Assembly (NCBI RefSeq): GCF_022012395.1
Contig: NZ_JAKLTQ010000016.1
Span: 45,723-109,722, forward strand
Direction: 5' to 3'
DNA from: Arthrobacter hankyongi
GTDB taxonomy: Bacteria > Actinomycetota > Actinomycetes > Actinomycetales > Micrococcaceae
DNA: 64,000 bases
The notes beneath the pieces are model-generated. The model made no database searches. It was not told the DNA's origin and worked only from the letters and a program-made list of their open reading frames with translations. This document shows positions 1-8,528 of the stretch, one piece after another; position 1 is the stretch's first letter, and every line of letters starts with the position of its first letter. The position numbers and the translations under genes were made by a program.

Positions 1-8
1 TGCAGCCA

Positions 9-55
9 TTGACAGGCTTGCAGCACTCGCATATCCTACAACCAAATGGTTGTAG
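9..55 (+). promoter_or_regulatory. Promoter and operator of the ArsR/SRPBCC operon, overlapping the start codon
   Basis: A perfect -35 hexamer TTGACA lies at 9-14, followed by a 17-bp spacer and a -10 element TATCCT at 32-37. The expected transcription start is at about 43-46, so the message should be leaderless and begin at or just before the ATG at 46. A perfect 20-bp palindrome, CTACAACCA-AA-TGGTTGTAG, covers 36-55 and so spans the last bases of the -10, the start site and the first codons. The natural reading is an autorepressor site for the ArsR-type product. No Shine-Dalgarno sequence precedes the ATG, which fits leaderless translation. The sequence elements are seen directly; the repression model is inference. 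Confidence 0.75.
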
Positions 56-378
56 ATCAATTGAGCGACGCCGAGATCGACAGGCTGTTCCACGCCTTGG
101 CCGATGCCACCCGCAGGGACATTGTCGCCAAGGTGATGGCCGGCGAGTATTCGGTTTCAGGGTTGGCGGCACTGTATGCCATGAGTTTTGCCGCCGTACA
201 GAAGCACGTAGCGGTCTTGGAGCGTGCGTCCCTCGTCACGAAGCAGAAGCGTGGGAGGGAGCAGATCGTCCGGGTGCACTATGAAGGTTTGCAGCGGGCC
301 CGGCGGCTGCTCGATGAGTACGAGGCGATCTGGCGGCAGCGTGCCGACCGGATCGCGGACATTCTCGCCGAAGGATAG
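46..378 (+). CDS. ArsR-family winged-helix transcriptional regulator
   Basis: This 110-residue protein has the ArsR winged-helix fold, with the typical opening LADATRRDIVAKV near residues 17-29 and a recognition helix around MSFAAVQKHVAVLE. The metal-binding ELCVCDL-type motif of metal sensors is absent, so it is probably not a metal sensor. It belongs to the subgroup paired with SRPBCC (AHSA1) proteins. The downstream SRPBCC gene begins 13 bases after its stop and is surely co-transcribed. The ATG at 46 lies inside a perfect palindrome, so the product probably represses its own operon. The ligand is unknown. The upstream edge of the window is close, but the gene is complete. Confidence 0.9.
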   Translation: MVVDQLSDAEIDRLFHALADATRRDIVAKVMAGEYSVSGLAALYAMSFAAVQKHVAVLERASLVTKQKRGREQIVRVHYEGLQRARRLLDEYEAIWRQRADRIADILAEG

Positions 379-391
379 GAAGGACCCCGTC

Positions 392-892
392 ATGACGGTC
401 ATCAGTACACAGAAGGACACCGAGGCGCTGAGCATGACCATCGTTGCCGAATTCGATGCCAGCGTGCAGCGCGTGTGGCAGATCTGGGAGGACCCGCGCC
501 AGCTCGAGCGGTGGTGGGGCCCGCCGACCTGGCCCGCGACCTTTGAGAAGCATGAGTTCGTGCCCGGGGGCGGGGCGAACTACTATATGACCGGCCCGGA
601 GGGGGATAAGGCCCGGGGCTGGTGGCGGTTTACCGCCATCGAGCCGCCGAACCGGCTTGAGTTCGACGACGGCTTTGCCGATGAGAACGGCGACCCGGTG
701 GCCGAGATGGGCACCACCCACGGCATCGTGACGCTGGAAGCTGTCGGCGGCCGGACCCGGATGACCGTGGTGTCGAACTTCGAATCCGCGGAGCAGCTGG
801 AGAAGATGCTCGCCATGGGCATGGAAGAGGGCATGAACGAGGCGATGGGGCAGATCGACGCAGTCCTGGTCGATCCGGCCTTCAGCCGCTGA
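392..892 (+). CDS. SRPBCC (AHSA1-like) domain protein
   Basis: This 166-residue protein has the AHSA1/START-like fold. Landmarks are the N-terminal VQRVWQIWEDPRQLERWWGP segment, the middle GWWRFTAIEPPNRLEF strand pair and the C-terminal long helix around MGMEEGMNEAMGQ. The start at 392 is chosen because AGGAAGGA lies just upstream and the family motif begins about 20 residues in; an in-frame upstream extension to 224 overlaps the regulator gene in another frame and is rejected. Members bind small hydrophobic ligands or act in stress adaptation, but this one has no assigned substrate. It is the second gene of the ArsR-controlled operon and could modify or sequester the signal sensed by the regulator. 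Confidence 0.88.
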   Translation: MTVISTQKDTEALSMTIVAEFDASVQRVWQIWEDPRQLERWWGPPTWPATFEKHEFVPGGGANYYMTGPEGDKARGWWRFTAIEPPNRLEFDDGFADENGDPVAEMGTTHGIVTLEAVGGRTRMTVVSNFESAEQLEKMLAMGMEEGMNEAMGQIDAVLVDPAFSR

Positions 893-992
893 CGCAGCGG
901 CAGCCGGGCAGGGACGGGGCCTTCGGGCCCCGTCCCTGCCGTCGTATGGTGGGTTGCTGGACCTGCCCCCTGGCCAACGGGAGAATAGCCGG

Positions 993-1643
993 GTGAGTGA
1001 GGCCGGTGAATTCGTTGACGCTGCCCTTCAACGCGAAGGGTCCTGGCAACGGGCGGCAGAGCAGCAGGCCGGCCAGGGCCGCGGACTGCGCTATTACGGC
1101 GCTTCGGTTGGAGCGGTGCGGGGGACCGTCCGCGACGCCTCCCGCCGCTACCGGGGACTAACGCATGACGACGTCACGGCGCTGAGCTCCGAGCTCTGGG
1201 CGGTGCCCGTGTTCGAACGCCGGCTCGCAGCCGTCGTGCTGCTGCAGTCGAACGTCCGGCTGTTGGACAACGGCGACCTGACTCGGCTGGAGGGGTTTGT
1301 ACGGGAGGCTCGGCTGCCCGCGCTGGTCGATCCGCTGGCGGTGGATGTCATCGGTCCCCTGGTAGAGGCGCTGCAGCCGCGGGACCGGGCGCGGGCGGAG
1401 ACCATCCTCGACCGCTGGGCGCAGGACCGTGACATCTGGCTGCGCCGTGCCGTCCTGCTTTCGCCCCTGCGGGCCCTGCGGACCGGGGGAGGGGACTGGG
1501 ACCGGTTGGTCCGGCGCGCCAAGGGCATGCTGGCGCAGTCCCCGGACGACGCCGGAGAAGCGGTGCGTGAGGTCCTTGCGACCGTGCAGCGGGAGGTTGC
1601 CAAAACCGGCCGGGAACTGCGTTTCCCGGCGGCTGTGCTCTGA
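993..1643 (+). CDS. AlkD-like DNA alkylation repair protein
   Basis: This 216-residue all-helical protein resembles the HEAT-like-repeat AlkD family of alkylpurine DNA glycosylases. Similarity is seen in FERRLAAVVLLQ, in LVDPLAVDVIGPLV and in the family-typical IWLRRAVLLSPLRAL. In AlkD the catalytic region contains a Trp before the Asp (an NWDLVD-type motif). Here the segment reads ARLPALVD, so the Asp is kept but the DNA-stacking Trp appears lost. The GTG at 993 is preferred (GGAG 9 bases upstream); an in-frame TTG at 954 is the longer alternative. It stands alone, followed by the convergent RNase Z gene. Glycosylase activity is plausible, but the altered motif makes it uncertain. Confidence 0.78.
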   Translation: MSEAGEFVDAALQREGSWQRAAEQQAGQGRGLRYYGASVGAVRGTVRDASRRYRGLTHDDVTALSSELWAVPVFERRLAAVVLLQSNVRLLDNGDLTRLEGFVREARLPALVDPLAVDVIGPLVEALQPRDRARAETILDRWAQDRDIWLRRAVLLSPLRALRTGGGDWDRLVRRAKGMLAQSPDDAGEAVREVLATVQREVAKTGRELRFPAAVL

Positions 1644-1663
1644 CAACACGGTCCGGGAACAGG

Positions 1664-2551
1664 TCAAACGGGCCGCCGCTTCGGAAACGGGATCAGGTCA
1701 AGGTCATTCGCGGCGACGACGGCGGCTCCGCCGGCGCGGGCCAGGGCCTGCGCGGCGAGCACGGAGACATCTCGGTAGCGCGCGGAGAAGTGGGTGAGCA
1801 CGAGCGTCCCGGCATTGCCGCCGGCCGCCAGCGCGCCAGCCTGCCCGGCGGTGAGGTGGCGGAACTGCGCGGCGAGTTCGGCGTCGTCGTCGCTGAAGGT
1901 TGATTCGGCCACCAGCAGGTCGGCCCCATCGGCGAGCTCCTCGGCGCCCGGGCAGGGAGCCGTGTCCATGACGAAGGCGAAGCGCTGCCCGGGCCGCGGC
2001 ATGCTCACCTCCTCCAGCGACACCCCGCCCAAACGTCCTTCGTACTGCAGGCGGCCGACGTCCGGTCCTGCAATTCCGGCCGCCGCCAGCCGGTCCGGCA
2101 GGAGCGTGCGCCCGTCCGGCTCGGTGAGCCGGTAGCCGTAGGTTTCGAGGCGGTGCTGCAGGGGGCGTACCTCCAGGCCCGGGCCGATCGGACCGGCGCT
2201 GCCGTGTGGGCGCAGCCGCAGGTCGATGCCGGGGGAGGCGACGGAGACGAGCGCGCGGACCACATCCTCGCCGGAGGCAGGATAGTGCAGGTGGACCGGG
2301 TGCGCCACGCCGTCCAGCGCCATCCGGGACAGCACACCGGGCAGCCCATAGCAATGGTCGCCGTGGACGTGGGTCAGGCAGATGCGCGTGATCTGGGAGG
2401 CCGCCACACGGGCATGGATCATCTGCCGCTGGGTGCCTTCGCCAGGATCGAAGAGCAGACCTTCACCGTCCCAGCGCAGCAGGTACCCGTTGTGGTTGCG
2501 GGTCCGCGTCGGGACCTGGGAAGCGGTGCCGAGAATGACGAGTTCGCGCAT
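1664..2551 (-). CDS. rnz: Ribonuclease Z (tRNA 3' processing endonuclease)
   Basis: This 295-residue metallo-beta-lactamase-fold nuclease cuts tRNA precursors 3' of the discriminator base. The Zn-binding motif THVHGDH is at residues 60-66 and is followed by the diagnostic YGLPG. The protein starts with the canonical [15 protein letters not shown], which fixes the start at 2551; the in-frame extension to 2884 runs antisense into nhaA and is not real. Later His and Asp ligands appear in [10 protein letters not shown] and in [10 protein letters not shown]. It is divergent from nhaA across about 115 bases and convergent with the AlkD-like gene. Length and motifs are normal for the actinobacterial enzyme. 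Confidence 0.95.
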   Translation of the reverse strand: MRELVILGTASQVPTRTRNHNGYLLRWDGEGLLFDPGEGTQRQMIHARVAASQITRICLTHVHGDHCYGLPGVLSRMALDGVAHPVHLHYPASGEDVVRALVSVASPGIDLRLRPHGSAGPIGPGLEVRPLQHRLETYGYRLTEPDGRTLLPDRLAAAGIAGPDVGRLQYEGRLGGVSLEEVSMPRPGQRFAFVMDTAPCPGAEELADGADLLVAESTFSDDDAELAAQFRHLTAGQAGALAAGGNAGTLVLTHFSARYRDVSVLAAQALARAGGAAVVAANDLDLIPFPKRRPV

Positions 2552-2665
2552 GGAACCGAGTTTGCCAGCCGTCCACTTCGGCAGGGTAGAGTGAATCAAG
2601 AGTCGTTCAAGGGTGCGCCGGGAAGTCTGGTCGGCAGGTATTTTGCCGAGCCCAAAGGAGCCCTG

Positions 2666-4009
2666 ATGGCCGCCAAGCCCTCTTCCACCCCTCCGAAGAT
2701 CCGTTTCCTGGGCCGGGGCAGCTACGGCGAGGCCCTGCGCATTGGCGAAATCCTCCGTAAGGAGACTGTCGGCGGCGCCCTGCTGGTTGCCGCCGCCGCC
2801 GCCGCCCTGGTCTGGGCCAATTCGCCGGCTGCCGCAGGTTATTTTGCCCTGCGCGACTTCACCGTGGGGTACGCCCCGTGGCATCTAGAGCTCAGTCTGG
2901 GCACTTGGGCCGCGGACGGGCTGCTGGCGGTCTTCTTCTTCCTGGTCGGCCTTGAACTCAAACGCGAATTCGTGGCCGGGGACCTGCGGCAGGTGAACAA
3001 GGCGATCGTTCCGGTGGCTGCCGCCGCCGGCGGCGTGATCGTGCCTGCCCTGATCTATGCGGCCGTCAACTGGGGCAGCCCGGAAACCATCCGGGGCTGG
3101 GCCATTCCGACGGCGACGGACATTGCCTTCGCCGTCGCCGTCCTGGCGGTCATCGGTTCGCACCTGCCCAGCGCGCTGCGGATCTTTCTGCTCACGCTGG
3201 CGGTGGTGGACGACCTGATTGCCATCCTCATCATCGCCGTCTTCTATACCCAGGAAATCCACGTTCCTGCCCTGCTGCTGGCACTGCTGCCGATGGCTGC
3301 CTATGCTTTCCTGGCGCAGAGATACAGCCGCTTTTTCGGCCTGCGGCCTGCGGCTGCCTGGCTGATTCTGCTGCCGATCGGCATCCTGGCCTGGGCGCTG
3401 CTGCATGCCTCCGGCATCCACGCCACCATTGCCGGTGTTGTCCTCGGTTTCACCATTCCGGTCCGGCGCAGCCAGGCCAGCGGAGGCCCCGAAGCCGGCC
3501 ACGGACTGGCTGAAATTTTCGAACACCGGTTCCGCCCGGTTTCCGCCGGTGTGGCCGTACCGGTCTTCGCCTTCTTCTCCGCCGGCGTCGCGATCGGCGG
3601 CAGCCAGGGCCTCGCCGCCGCGTTCAGCGACCCGGTGGCCCTCGGCATCGTCGCCGGCCTGGTGCTGGGCAAGCCCGTGGGCATCGTGGGCACGACCTGG
3701 CTGATGGCCAGGTTCACCCGCGCCCAGCTGGACTCTTCGCTGAAATGGATCGACCTGACCGGAATGGCGGTGCTGGCCGGCATCGGCTTCACGGTGTCGC
3801 TGCTGGTTGCCGAACTCAGCTTCGGACTGGACAGTCCGCACAACGACCATGCCAAGGTCGCCATCCTCACCGCCTCGTTGCTGGCGGCCGTGCTGGCCAG
3901 CGGAATCCTGCGGGCGCGCAACCGGCACTACCGACGGATCGAGGCCGAGGAACAGATCGATGCGGACCACGACGGGATCCCGGACGTCTACCAGCAGGAG
4001 GACCAGTAG
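2666..4009 (+). CDS. nhaA: Na+/H+ antiporter NhaA with a C-terminal Asp-rich tail
   Basis: This 447-residue inner-membrane antiporter exchanges Na+ or Li+ for H+. Family hallmarks are [28 protein letters not shown] and the paired aspartates in [11 protein letters not shown]. The start is the ATG at 2666, with AAAGGAG 6 bases upstream; the much longer frame to 2153 is an artefact over rnz. The C-terminal tail after the last membrane segment is hydrophilic and contains D432-A-D-H-D-G-I-P-D440. That spacing matches the D-x-D-x-D-G-x-x-D calcium-loop pattern of thrombospondin-3 or dockerin repeats and is not part of E. coli NhaA. It is convergent with the CYTH-CHAD gene. Confidence 0.94.
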   Translation: MAAKPSSTPPKIRFLGRGSYGEALRIGEILRKETVGGALLVAAAAAALVWANSPAAAGYFALRDFTVGYAPWHLELSLGTWAADGLLAVFFFLVGLELKREFVAGDLRQVNKAIVPVAAAAGGVIVPALIYAAVNWGSPETIRGWAIPTATDIAFAVAVLAVIGSHLPSALRIFLLTLAVVDDLIAILIIAVFYTQEIHVPALLLALLPMAAYAFLAQRYSRFFGLRPAAAWLILLPIGILAWALLHASGIHATIAGVVLGFTIPVRRSQASGGPEAGHGLAEIFEHRFRPVSAGVAVPVFAFFSAGVAIGGSQGLAAAFSDPVALGIVAGLVLGKPVGIVGTTWLMARFTRAQLDSSLKWIDLTGMAVLAGIGFTVSLLVAELSFGLDSPHNDHAKVAILTASLLAAVLASGILRARNRHYRRIEAEEQIDADHDGIPDVYQQEDQ

Positions 4010-4018
4010 CGTCCCGGG

Positions 4019-5539
4019 CTATTTCTTCAGCGAGGCCGAAGGGAACTTGTCCCACTTGCGGCGGAACTTTGCCTCGGAGCGTGCTGCTGCTGCCTGTTCC
4101 AAGCCATGGAGGCGGCCGAAAGTGAATCCGTTCTCGCCTGCCAGGAAGGCATTGCCGCCCAGCCGCTGCAGCAACCCGCGGTCCACCACGCTGTCCTGGT
4201 GGTCGCCGAGGACTTTCTGTACGGTGTGGGCCGCCTCCGCCAGCCGCGCGGCACGCTTGCCGCCGACCGGCTCCGCCGCTTCGGCGGCGTAGCGGAGCCG
4301 TTTGGCACATTTCCGTGTTTCGTGCAGGGCCGGGTCCTCATTGCCTGGATCCGTGAGGTTTTCGGTAGCCTTGACGGCTTTGCGCAGCCGTTTCATGTCG
4401 TGCTTGACCAGCTTGGGCACCACCTTGTGTGCCGGTTTGGATGCCAGGTCGGTCAGGGGCGGCTCCGCCAGCAGGGATTCCAAGGCATCGAGCAGACGGA
4501 AGTATCGTTGCTGGTCCAGGACTTCCAGCACGTTGGCATGCGCGGTGTTGTAGTCGGACTCAAGTTCCAGGTCGATACGCCTCTCCACCGGTCCCATGAC
4601 CAGCTCCGCCGGCTCCAGGGAGACCAGCCCGCGGAGCCTGTCATGCATCACCTCGGCGTCGCGCGCTGCGCCAAGTACGCCGGCCAGCCACTTCAGCTCG
4701 TCGCGCAATTGGTTTACCGTGTTCGTGTCCAGCAGCTTCCGGTACGTCGCCAGCGACGAGCGCATCCGGCGGGTAGCCACCCGCATCTGGTGCAGTGCGT
4801 CCGGGACGTCGTGGCGCACCTGCGGGTCCTGCAGCTTGAGCTGGCTGACCTGCTGGTGGAGGTAGGCGAGCACGACGTCGGCGGCGGCCCCCTTGCGCCG
4901 CGGCTGCGGTGCCTCGGGTTCCGCTTCCAGCGGGCGGTCCCCCAGCGCATGGGCCAGCTTCGATTCGTGGGGTGCGGGCCGGACGCCGGCTTCAGCGAAC
5001 ATTGCCTGTGCCGACTCCAGCAGCTCGCGCTGGCCGTCAACCAGTTCAATCTCCCATTCCCGCCACTGGGTGCTGCCGGCCCCCGGACCGAGCGTTTCGG
5101 CCCGCACGTGGTCGTCGCTGACGTCGGCCAGGATGCCGTCAGTACCGCGGAGGCGGTGGACGACGCGCCGGGTCTGCAGCCTCGCGATCGGGGCCAGCGC
5201 CTCGTCGCGCACGTATACGCGTACCCATTGGAGCAGCGGCTTGGGCACAAGCTCCGGGTCCTCGCCGAGAGGTTCGCGGATTTCCCGGCGCCCGTCGGAT
5301 CCTTCCGGAAGCTTCAGGTGCCAGCCCGCGTCGTCGCCGCCGGTCCGCCGGCGAAGCGTGATGCGGTTCGCGGCCAGGACCAGACCCTGTGTGTCGAAGT
5401 AGACCGCTTCCAACCGATGCTCCACGGGCTGCTCCACCCGGTCCACCCCGGGCAGTTCGTGCAGCAGCGGCAGCGGCGTGGCTTCATCGACAGCGTACTT
5501 CTGTTCAATCTCGATCATGTTCTCGGAGGTCGTGGCCAC
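4019..5539 (-). CDS. CYTH and CHAD domain-containing protein
   Basis: This 506-residue protein has an N-terminal CYTH (triphosphate tunnel metalloenzyme) domain. It opens with the ExExK-like signature IEIEQKYAV at about residues 9-17 and has the charged strands typical of the tunnel. A C-terminal CHAD domain covers about residues 225-500; it is rich in conserved His, Arg and Lys (LHQMRVATRRMRSSL, LHETRKCAKRLRYAAEA), and this fold binds polyphosphate. The start is a GTG at 5539 with GAGGAG upstream; MIEIEQ seven residues later is an alternative. A polyphosphate kinase 2 gene lies 1.3 kb away, which suggests a polyphosphate-related role, but the substrate is not known. Confidence 0.9.
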   Translation of the reverse strand: MATTSENMIEIEQKYAVDEATPLPLLHELPGVDRVEQPVEHRLEAVYFDTQGLVLAANRITLRRRTGGDDAGWHLKLPEGSDGRREIREPLGEDPELVPKPLLQWVRVYVRDEALAPIARLQTRRVVHRLRGTDGILADVSDDHVRAETLGPGAGSTQWREWEIELVDGQRELLESAQAMFAEAGVRPAPHESKLAHALGDRPLEAEPEAPQPRRKGAAADVVLAYLHQQVSQLKLQDPQVRHDVPDALHQMRVATRRMRSSLATYRKLLDTNTVNQLRDELKWLAGVLGAARDAEVMHDRLRGLVSLEPAELVMGPVERRIDLELESDYNTAHANVLEVLDQQRYFRLLDALESLLAEPPLTDLASKPAHKVVPKLVKHDMKRLRKAVKATENLTDPGNEDPALHETRKCAKRLRYAAEAAEPVGGKRAARLAEAAHTVQKVLGDHQDSVVDRGLLQRLGGNAFLAGENGFTFGRLHGLEQAAAARSEAKFRRKWDKFPSASLKK

Positions 5540-5580
5540 TTCAGCTCCTCACTATCGGTATAGCGTTCGCGCCGGACGAA

Positions 5581-5823
5581 TCAGGCGTGTAGGGTGCCGA
5601 AGACCTTCGCCGCGATGCCGGTCCCGAGCACAAAGGCCGGGGCGCCGTTCGCGTCGAAGGATCTGGCCCGGACGTAATAGTCCCGTCCCTCGCCGGGGCC
5701 GGCCGCCGTCCGGCCCCGGGATGCGGGCAGTGACGGCCGGAGAGATCCGCGGGGTCCCAAACCACGGATGTCCTGCAGCCCTGCAGGAGCGGGCAGGCCA
5801 GGCACGCGGTCGATATCTACCAT
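5581..5823 (-). CDS. Small hypothetical protein (80 aa)
   Basis: This short reading frame encodes 80 residues starting MVDIDRVPGLPAPAGLQDI, with a Gly/Arg/Pro-rich middle and a tidier C-terminus, DYYVRARSFDANGAPAFVLG. An AGAGGA ribosome site stands before the ATG at 5823. The longer frame to 5967 overlaps the next upstream gene. I recognise no domain or membrane segment. It lies 41 bases upstream of the CYTH-CHAD gene on the same strand and may be its operon partner. That it is a real gene rests on the ribosome site, the position and the codon pattern. Confidence 0.5.
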   Translation of the reverse strand: MVDIDRVPGLPAPAGLQDIRGLGPRGSLRPSLPASRGRTAAGPGEGRDYYVRARSFDANGAPAFVLGTGIAAKVFGTLHA

Positions 5824-5941
5824 GGTGATCCTCTGGATCTTTTGGTCCGTGCTGCGGGTTGTGAGCAACATCGTAGCGCTGCCAAGTGAACTTGGGGATA
5901 CGGCTGCAGCGCGGGGACCTGTGCGGGATGGAAGTTGGCAG

Positions 5942-6559
5942 TTACGGGATCTCGCCGCCCGAGCCATTCAGGATGCTCCGGCCGGTACCGCCCAGCGGGC
6001 GGGTAACGGCAATGGCACTCCGCCAGCGCTCGAACTGCGAGCCGAGGTCGGCACCTCGCTTGTTTCTGACTTCGCGCAGCAACTCGGCCCGGGACATTGG
6101 GCGGCCGGAACGGGCCAGCGCCAGCGCTATCATCACAATGTCCTGCCAATTGGCGCTGACAATGGCCAGGGCCAGAACGGCTCCGGACTGTTCCTCGAAC
6201 GGCCGGTTGCTGCCTTCGGGCCGGTGAAATTCGGAATCGTCTGGCTGGTCTTCGTTCCGGATCCGCTCGAGCAGGGCTTCGTCGGACAGGCCTGGCTGTC
6301 CCGCGGTGGCTTCGGCCACGAGTCCGGCCAGGCACACCGCTTCCCAGAGGAGATTGTCTGATTGCTTCCGCAATCCCAGCGGCACGCCCCGGCAAGTTTC
6401 TGCCGACGCAAACCGGAAGGTCTGCCCAGTGACCAGGCAGGCCATGACGTGGCCGGCATTATGGATCGCCATGGGAGCCACCGCCGCGGGCGCATCGACC
6501 TGTACCAGGCTCCCGGTACGGGCCCGGTAGCGAGCCAAAATCCGCTTGGTGATACTCAC
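5942..6559 (-). CDS. Hypothetical protein with an M41-like AIHNAGH motif (putative pseudo-peptidase)
   Basis: This 205-residue protein begins with a basic segment, then AIHNAGHVMACLVTG at residues 31-45. The pattern A-x-H-x-A-G-H-x-x-A matches the zinc motif HEAGH of FtsH-like M41 peptidases, but the catalytic Glu is Asn34. A later acidic patch (NEDQPDDSEFHRPEG) sits where M41 enzymes have their third, aspartate zinc ligand. Helical segments follow (AVLALAIVSANWQDIVMIALALA). If the fold is right, the protein can bind metal but not cleave by the usual mechanism. The start is GTG at 6559 with only a weak ribosome site. No family name can be given with certainty. Confidence 0.6.
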   Translation of the reverse strand: MSITKRILARYRARTGSLVQVDAPAAVAPMAIHNAGHVMACLVTGQTFRFASAETCRGVPLGLRKQSDNLLWEAVCLAGLVAEATAGQPGLSDEALLERIRNEDQPDDSEFHRPEGSNRPFEEQSGAVLALAIVSANWQDIVMIALALARSGRPMSRAELLREVRNKRGADLGSQFERWRSAIAVTRPLGGTGRSILNGSGGEIP

Positions 6560-6705
6560 GGCAAGGTCTTTCAGCCCGGGGCTTGCCGGCTGGTCCGGCT
6601 ACGGCATGCGGAGAGCGGAACCGGCCGCCTCAGGTCGGTGGCTCATCACCTTCGGAATGGCGGGTGCCGGGCCAGGATCCGGATGCTGGATTCCGCCCGG
6701 GACAC

Positions 6706-6718
6706 ACACTTAAAGTGT
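6706..6718. promoter_or_regulatory. Palindrome ACACTT-A-AAGTGT upstream of ppk2
   Basis: A perfect 6-1-6 palindrome lies in the 250-base gap between the AIHNAGH-motif gene (start 6559) and the PPK2 start at 6811. It could be an operator for either divergent gene. A -10-like TACACT follows at 6768-6773, without a convincing -35. Nothing else is evident in this gap. Confidence 0.35.
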
Positions 6719-6810
6719 AGTCATCGGACCGGTCCCCGGCGATGGCCGCGGGCAGAATCCGCACTGTTACACTGCGGTCGAGGGTTCGGCGAGCCGGAAG
6801 GAGGCCCGGG

Positions 6811-7746
6811 ATGGACCATACGCACATGCCGTGGGCACCCGAGGACCAGTGGCTGGTCAGGGACAACCTGCGGGAGTTCATCGACAAGCTGGTCGAACTC
6901 GGTTACACGGTGCGCGGCGGACAGGGCGAGGACCCGGAGCTCATCAACCCCGGCGGCTCGGCCATCCAGACATGGCGGGAGGACTACCCGTACAACGAGC
7001 GGATGACCCGCGAGGCGTACGAGGTGGAGAAGTACCGACTGCAGATCGAACTGCTGAAGTTCCAGTACTGGGGCCAGGACCACGGCCTGAGGCATGTGAT
7101 TGTCTTCGAAGGCCGCGACGCGGCCGGCAAGGGGGGGACGATCAAGCGCTTCGCGGAGCATCTGAATCCCCGCTCCGCCCGCACCGTGGCATTGTCCAAA
7201 CCCTCCGACCGTGAACACGGCCAGTGGTACTTCCAGCGCTACATCCAGCATCTGCCCACTGCCGGGGAGATCGTCTTGTTCGACAGGTCCTGGTACAACC
7301 GGGCCAACGTTGAGCGGGTGATGGGCTTCTGCACGGACGCCGAATACCACACGTTCATGGAGCAGGCGCCGCTCTTCGAAAAGATGCTGGTGGATTCCGG
7401 AATCCATCTGACCAAGTTCTGGTTCTCGGTGACCAGGCATGAGCAGCGCACCCGTTTCGCCATCCGCCAGATCGACCCGGTCCGGCGTTGGAAGCTGTCG
7501 CCGATGGACCTCGCCTCGCTGGACCGCTGGGAGGACTACACCGTCGCCAAGGAAGCGACCTTCCTGAAAACCGATACCGACCACGCGCCCTGGATCACGA
7601 TCAAGTCCAATGACAAGAAGCGGGCCCGGATCAACGCCATGCGGTTCTTCCTCAACCAATTCGACTACGAGGACAAGGACTCCACGGTGGTCCACGCAGC
7701 GGACCCGCTGCTGGTCCGCCGCGGACGCGAAGCCGTCGGCGACTGA
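6811..7746 (+). CDS. ppk2: Polyphosphate kinase 2
   Basis: This 311-residue P-loop kinase transfers phosphate between polyphosphate and nucleotides. The Walker A motif EGRDAAGKGGTIKRF lies near residue 105, and the PPK2 Walker B/lid region contains LFDRSWYNRANVERVMGF; both are diagnostic. Length fits the single-domain class I enzymes that can use polyphosphate to phosphorylate NDPs. The ATG at 6811 follows the strong site GGAAGGAGG; an in-frame start at 6742 is less likely. A likely terminator hairpin follows at 7749. The CYTH-CHAD gene nearby makes a polyphosphate theme for this segment. Which direction or nucleotide is preferred cannot be read from sequence. Confidence 0.95.
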   Translation: MDHTHMPWAPEDQWLVRDNLREFIDKLVELGYTVRGGQGEDPELINPGGSAIQTWREDYPYNERMTREAYEVEKYRLQIELLKFQYWGQDHGLRHVIVFEGRDAAGKGGTIKRFAEHLNPRSARTVALSKPSDREHGQWYFQRYIQHLPTAGEIVLFDRSWYNRANVERVMGFCTDAEYHTFMEQAPLFEKMLVDSGIHLTKFWFSVTRHEQRTRFAIRQIDPVRRWKLSPMDLASLDRWEDYTVAKEATFLKTDTDHAPWITIKSNDKKRARINAMRFFLNQFDYEDKDSTVVHAADPLLVRRGREAVGD

Positions 7747-7748
7747 TC

Positions 7749-7781
7749 CCGGCGGGTACACACCGGCCGTTTTCCCGCCGG
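7749..7781 (+). terminator. Terminator-like hairpin after ppk2
   Basis: An inverted repeat CCGGCGGG (7749-7756) and CCCGCCGG (7774-7781) begins 2 bases after the ppk2 stop. Its loop ends in TTTT, but no U-run follows the stem, so termination may depend on other factors. Confidence 0.5.
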
Positions 7782-7886
7782 TTACCGGACGCTCATTCTC
7801 TTCCTGCACTGTGTGCTCCGAGGCTGCGCAAGGGCGGCCTGGAACCGGGCGGAAATCCAGTTCCGCACAGAGACTGGAAGGCCGCC

Positions 7887-8504
7887 GTGGTTCTACACTT
7901 GCCCGAATTTCTGCCGACCCTTCAGTCCGGTACGGGCCGCTTCATCCTGGCGCCGTACTGCCCGGCAGACAGCGGGGCCTTGGCCGATATCCTGGCCCAG
8001 GACAGCATCTGGTCGCAGGGCTACGGCGACGGAGACCACCGCCCGTGCGGCAGGGCGGAGCTGCTGGCCTACATCGAGCGCCGATACCACGGACACCGCA
8101 TTTTCAGTGTCTTTACGGACGAACCCATACCGCAGTTTGTCGGGACCACGGGAGTCACCGAGGTGGATGCCGTTTCGGAGCGTGCCAAGGTCGGCCGCAC
8201 GGTCATCAGTCCTGCCTACTGGGGCAGGAGAGTGGGCCATGAGACGAAGATTGCGCTGCTGGATTGGCTGGTCGGCTGCGGTGCCGGCCGGATCGAGGCC
8301 GACGTGGACCCGCGGAACCTGCGCTCGCTGTCCTCGCTGACCCGCTTCGGCTTCACCGTGGAAGGCACCCGGCGGCGTTCCGTCCAGCGCGTGGATGGTT
8401 CGTGGCGCGACATTGTGGTCCTGTCCCTGCTGCGTGAGGAATGGCCGGAGCTCCGGGCCCGGGCGCTGGCTGCCCTGACGGCAGACGTGCTGCAGGCGGC
8501 TTGA
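7887..8504 (+). CDS. GNAT-family N-acetyltransferase
   Basis: This 205-residue protein has a GNAT fold of the RimJ/RimL type. It shows an N-terminal strand FILAPYCPADSGALADIL, a central GTTGVTEVD, the acceptor-side ISPAYWGRRVGHETKIALLDW and the C-terminal ADVDPRNLRSLSSLTRFGFTV with the conserved N-x-x-S-x-x-x-x-x-x-x-G-F pattern. The start is GTG at 7887, preceded by GGAAGG. It would transfer an acetyl group from acetyl-CoA to an amino group; the substrate could be a ribosomal protein N-terminus or a small molecule. It stands alone, convergent with the alpha/beta hydrolase gene. Confidence 0.88.
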   Translation: MVLHLPEFLPTLQSGTGRFILAPYCPADSGALADILAQDSIWSQGYGDGDHRPCGRAELLAYIERRYHGHRIFSVFTDEPIPQFVGTTGVTEVDAVSERAKVGRTVISPAYWGRRVGHETKIALLDWLVGCGAGRIEADVDPRNLRSLSSLTRFGFTVEGTRRRSVQRVDGSWRDIVVLSLLREEWPELRARALAALTADVLQAA

Positions 8505-8528
8505 TCCGCCAAGGTATTCCCGTAGGCC

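Noticed and set aside
2153..2665. N-terminal extension of nhaA over rnz
   Set aside because: NhaA families start near the first amphipathic segment; AAAGGAG and the ATG at 2666 mark the real start, and the extension is antisense to rnz.
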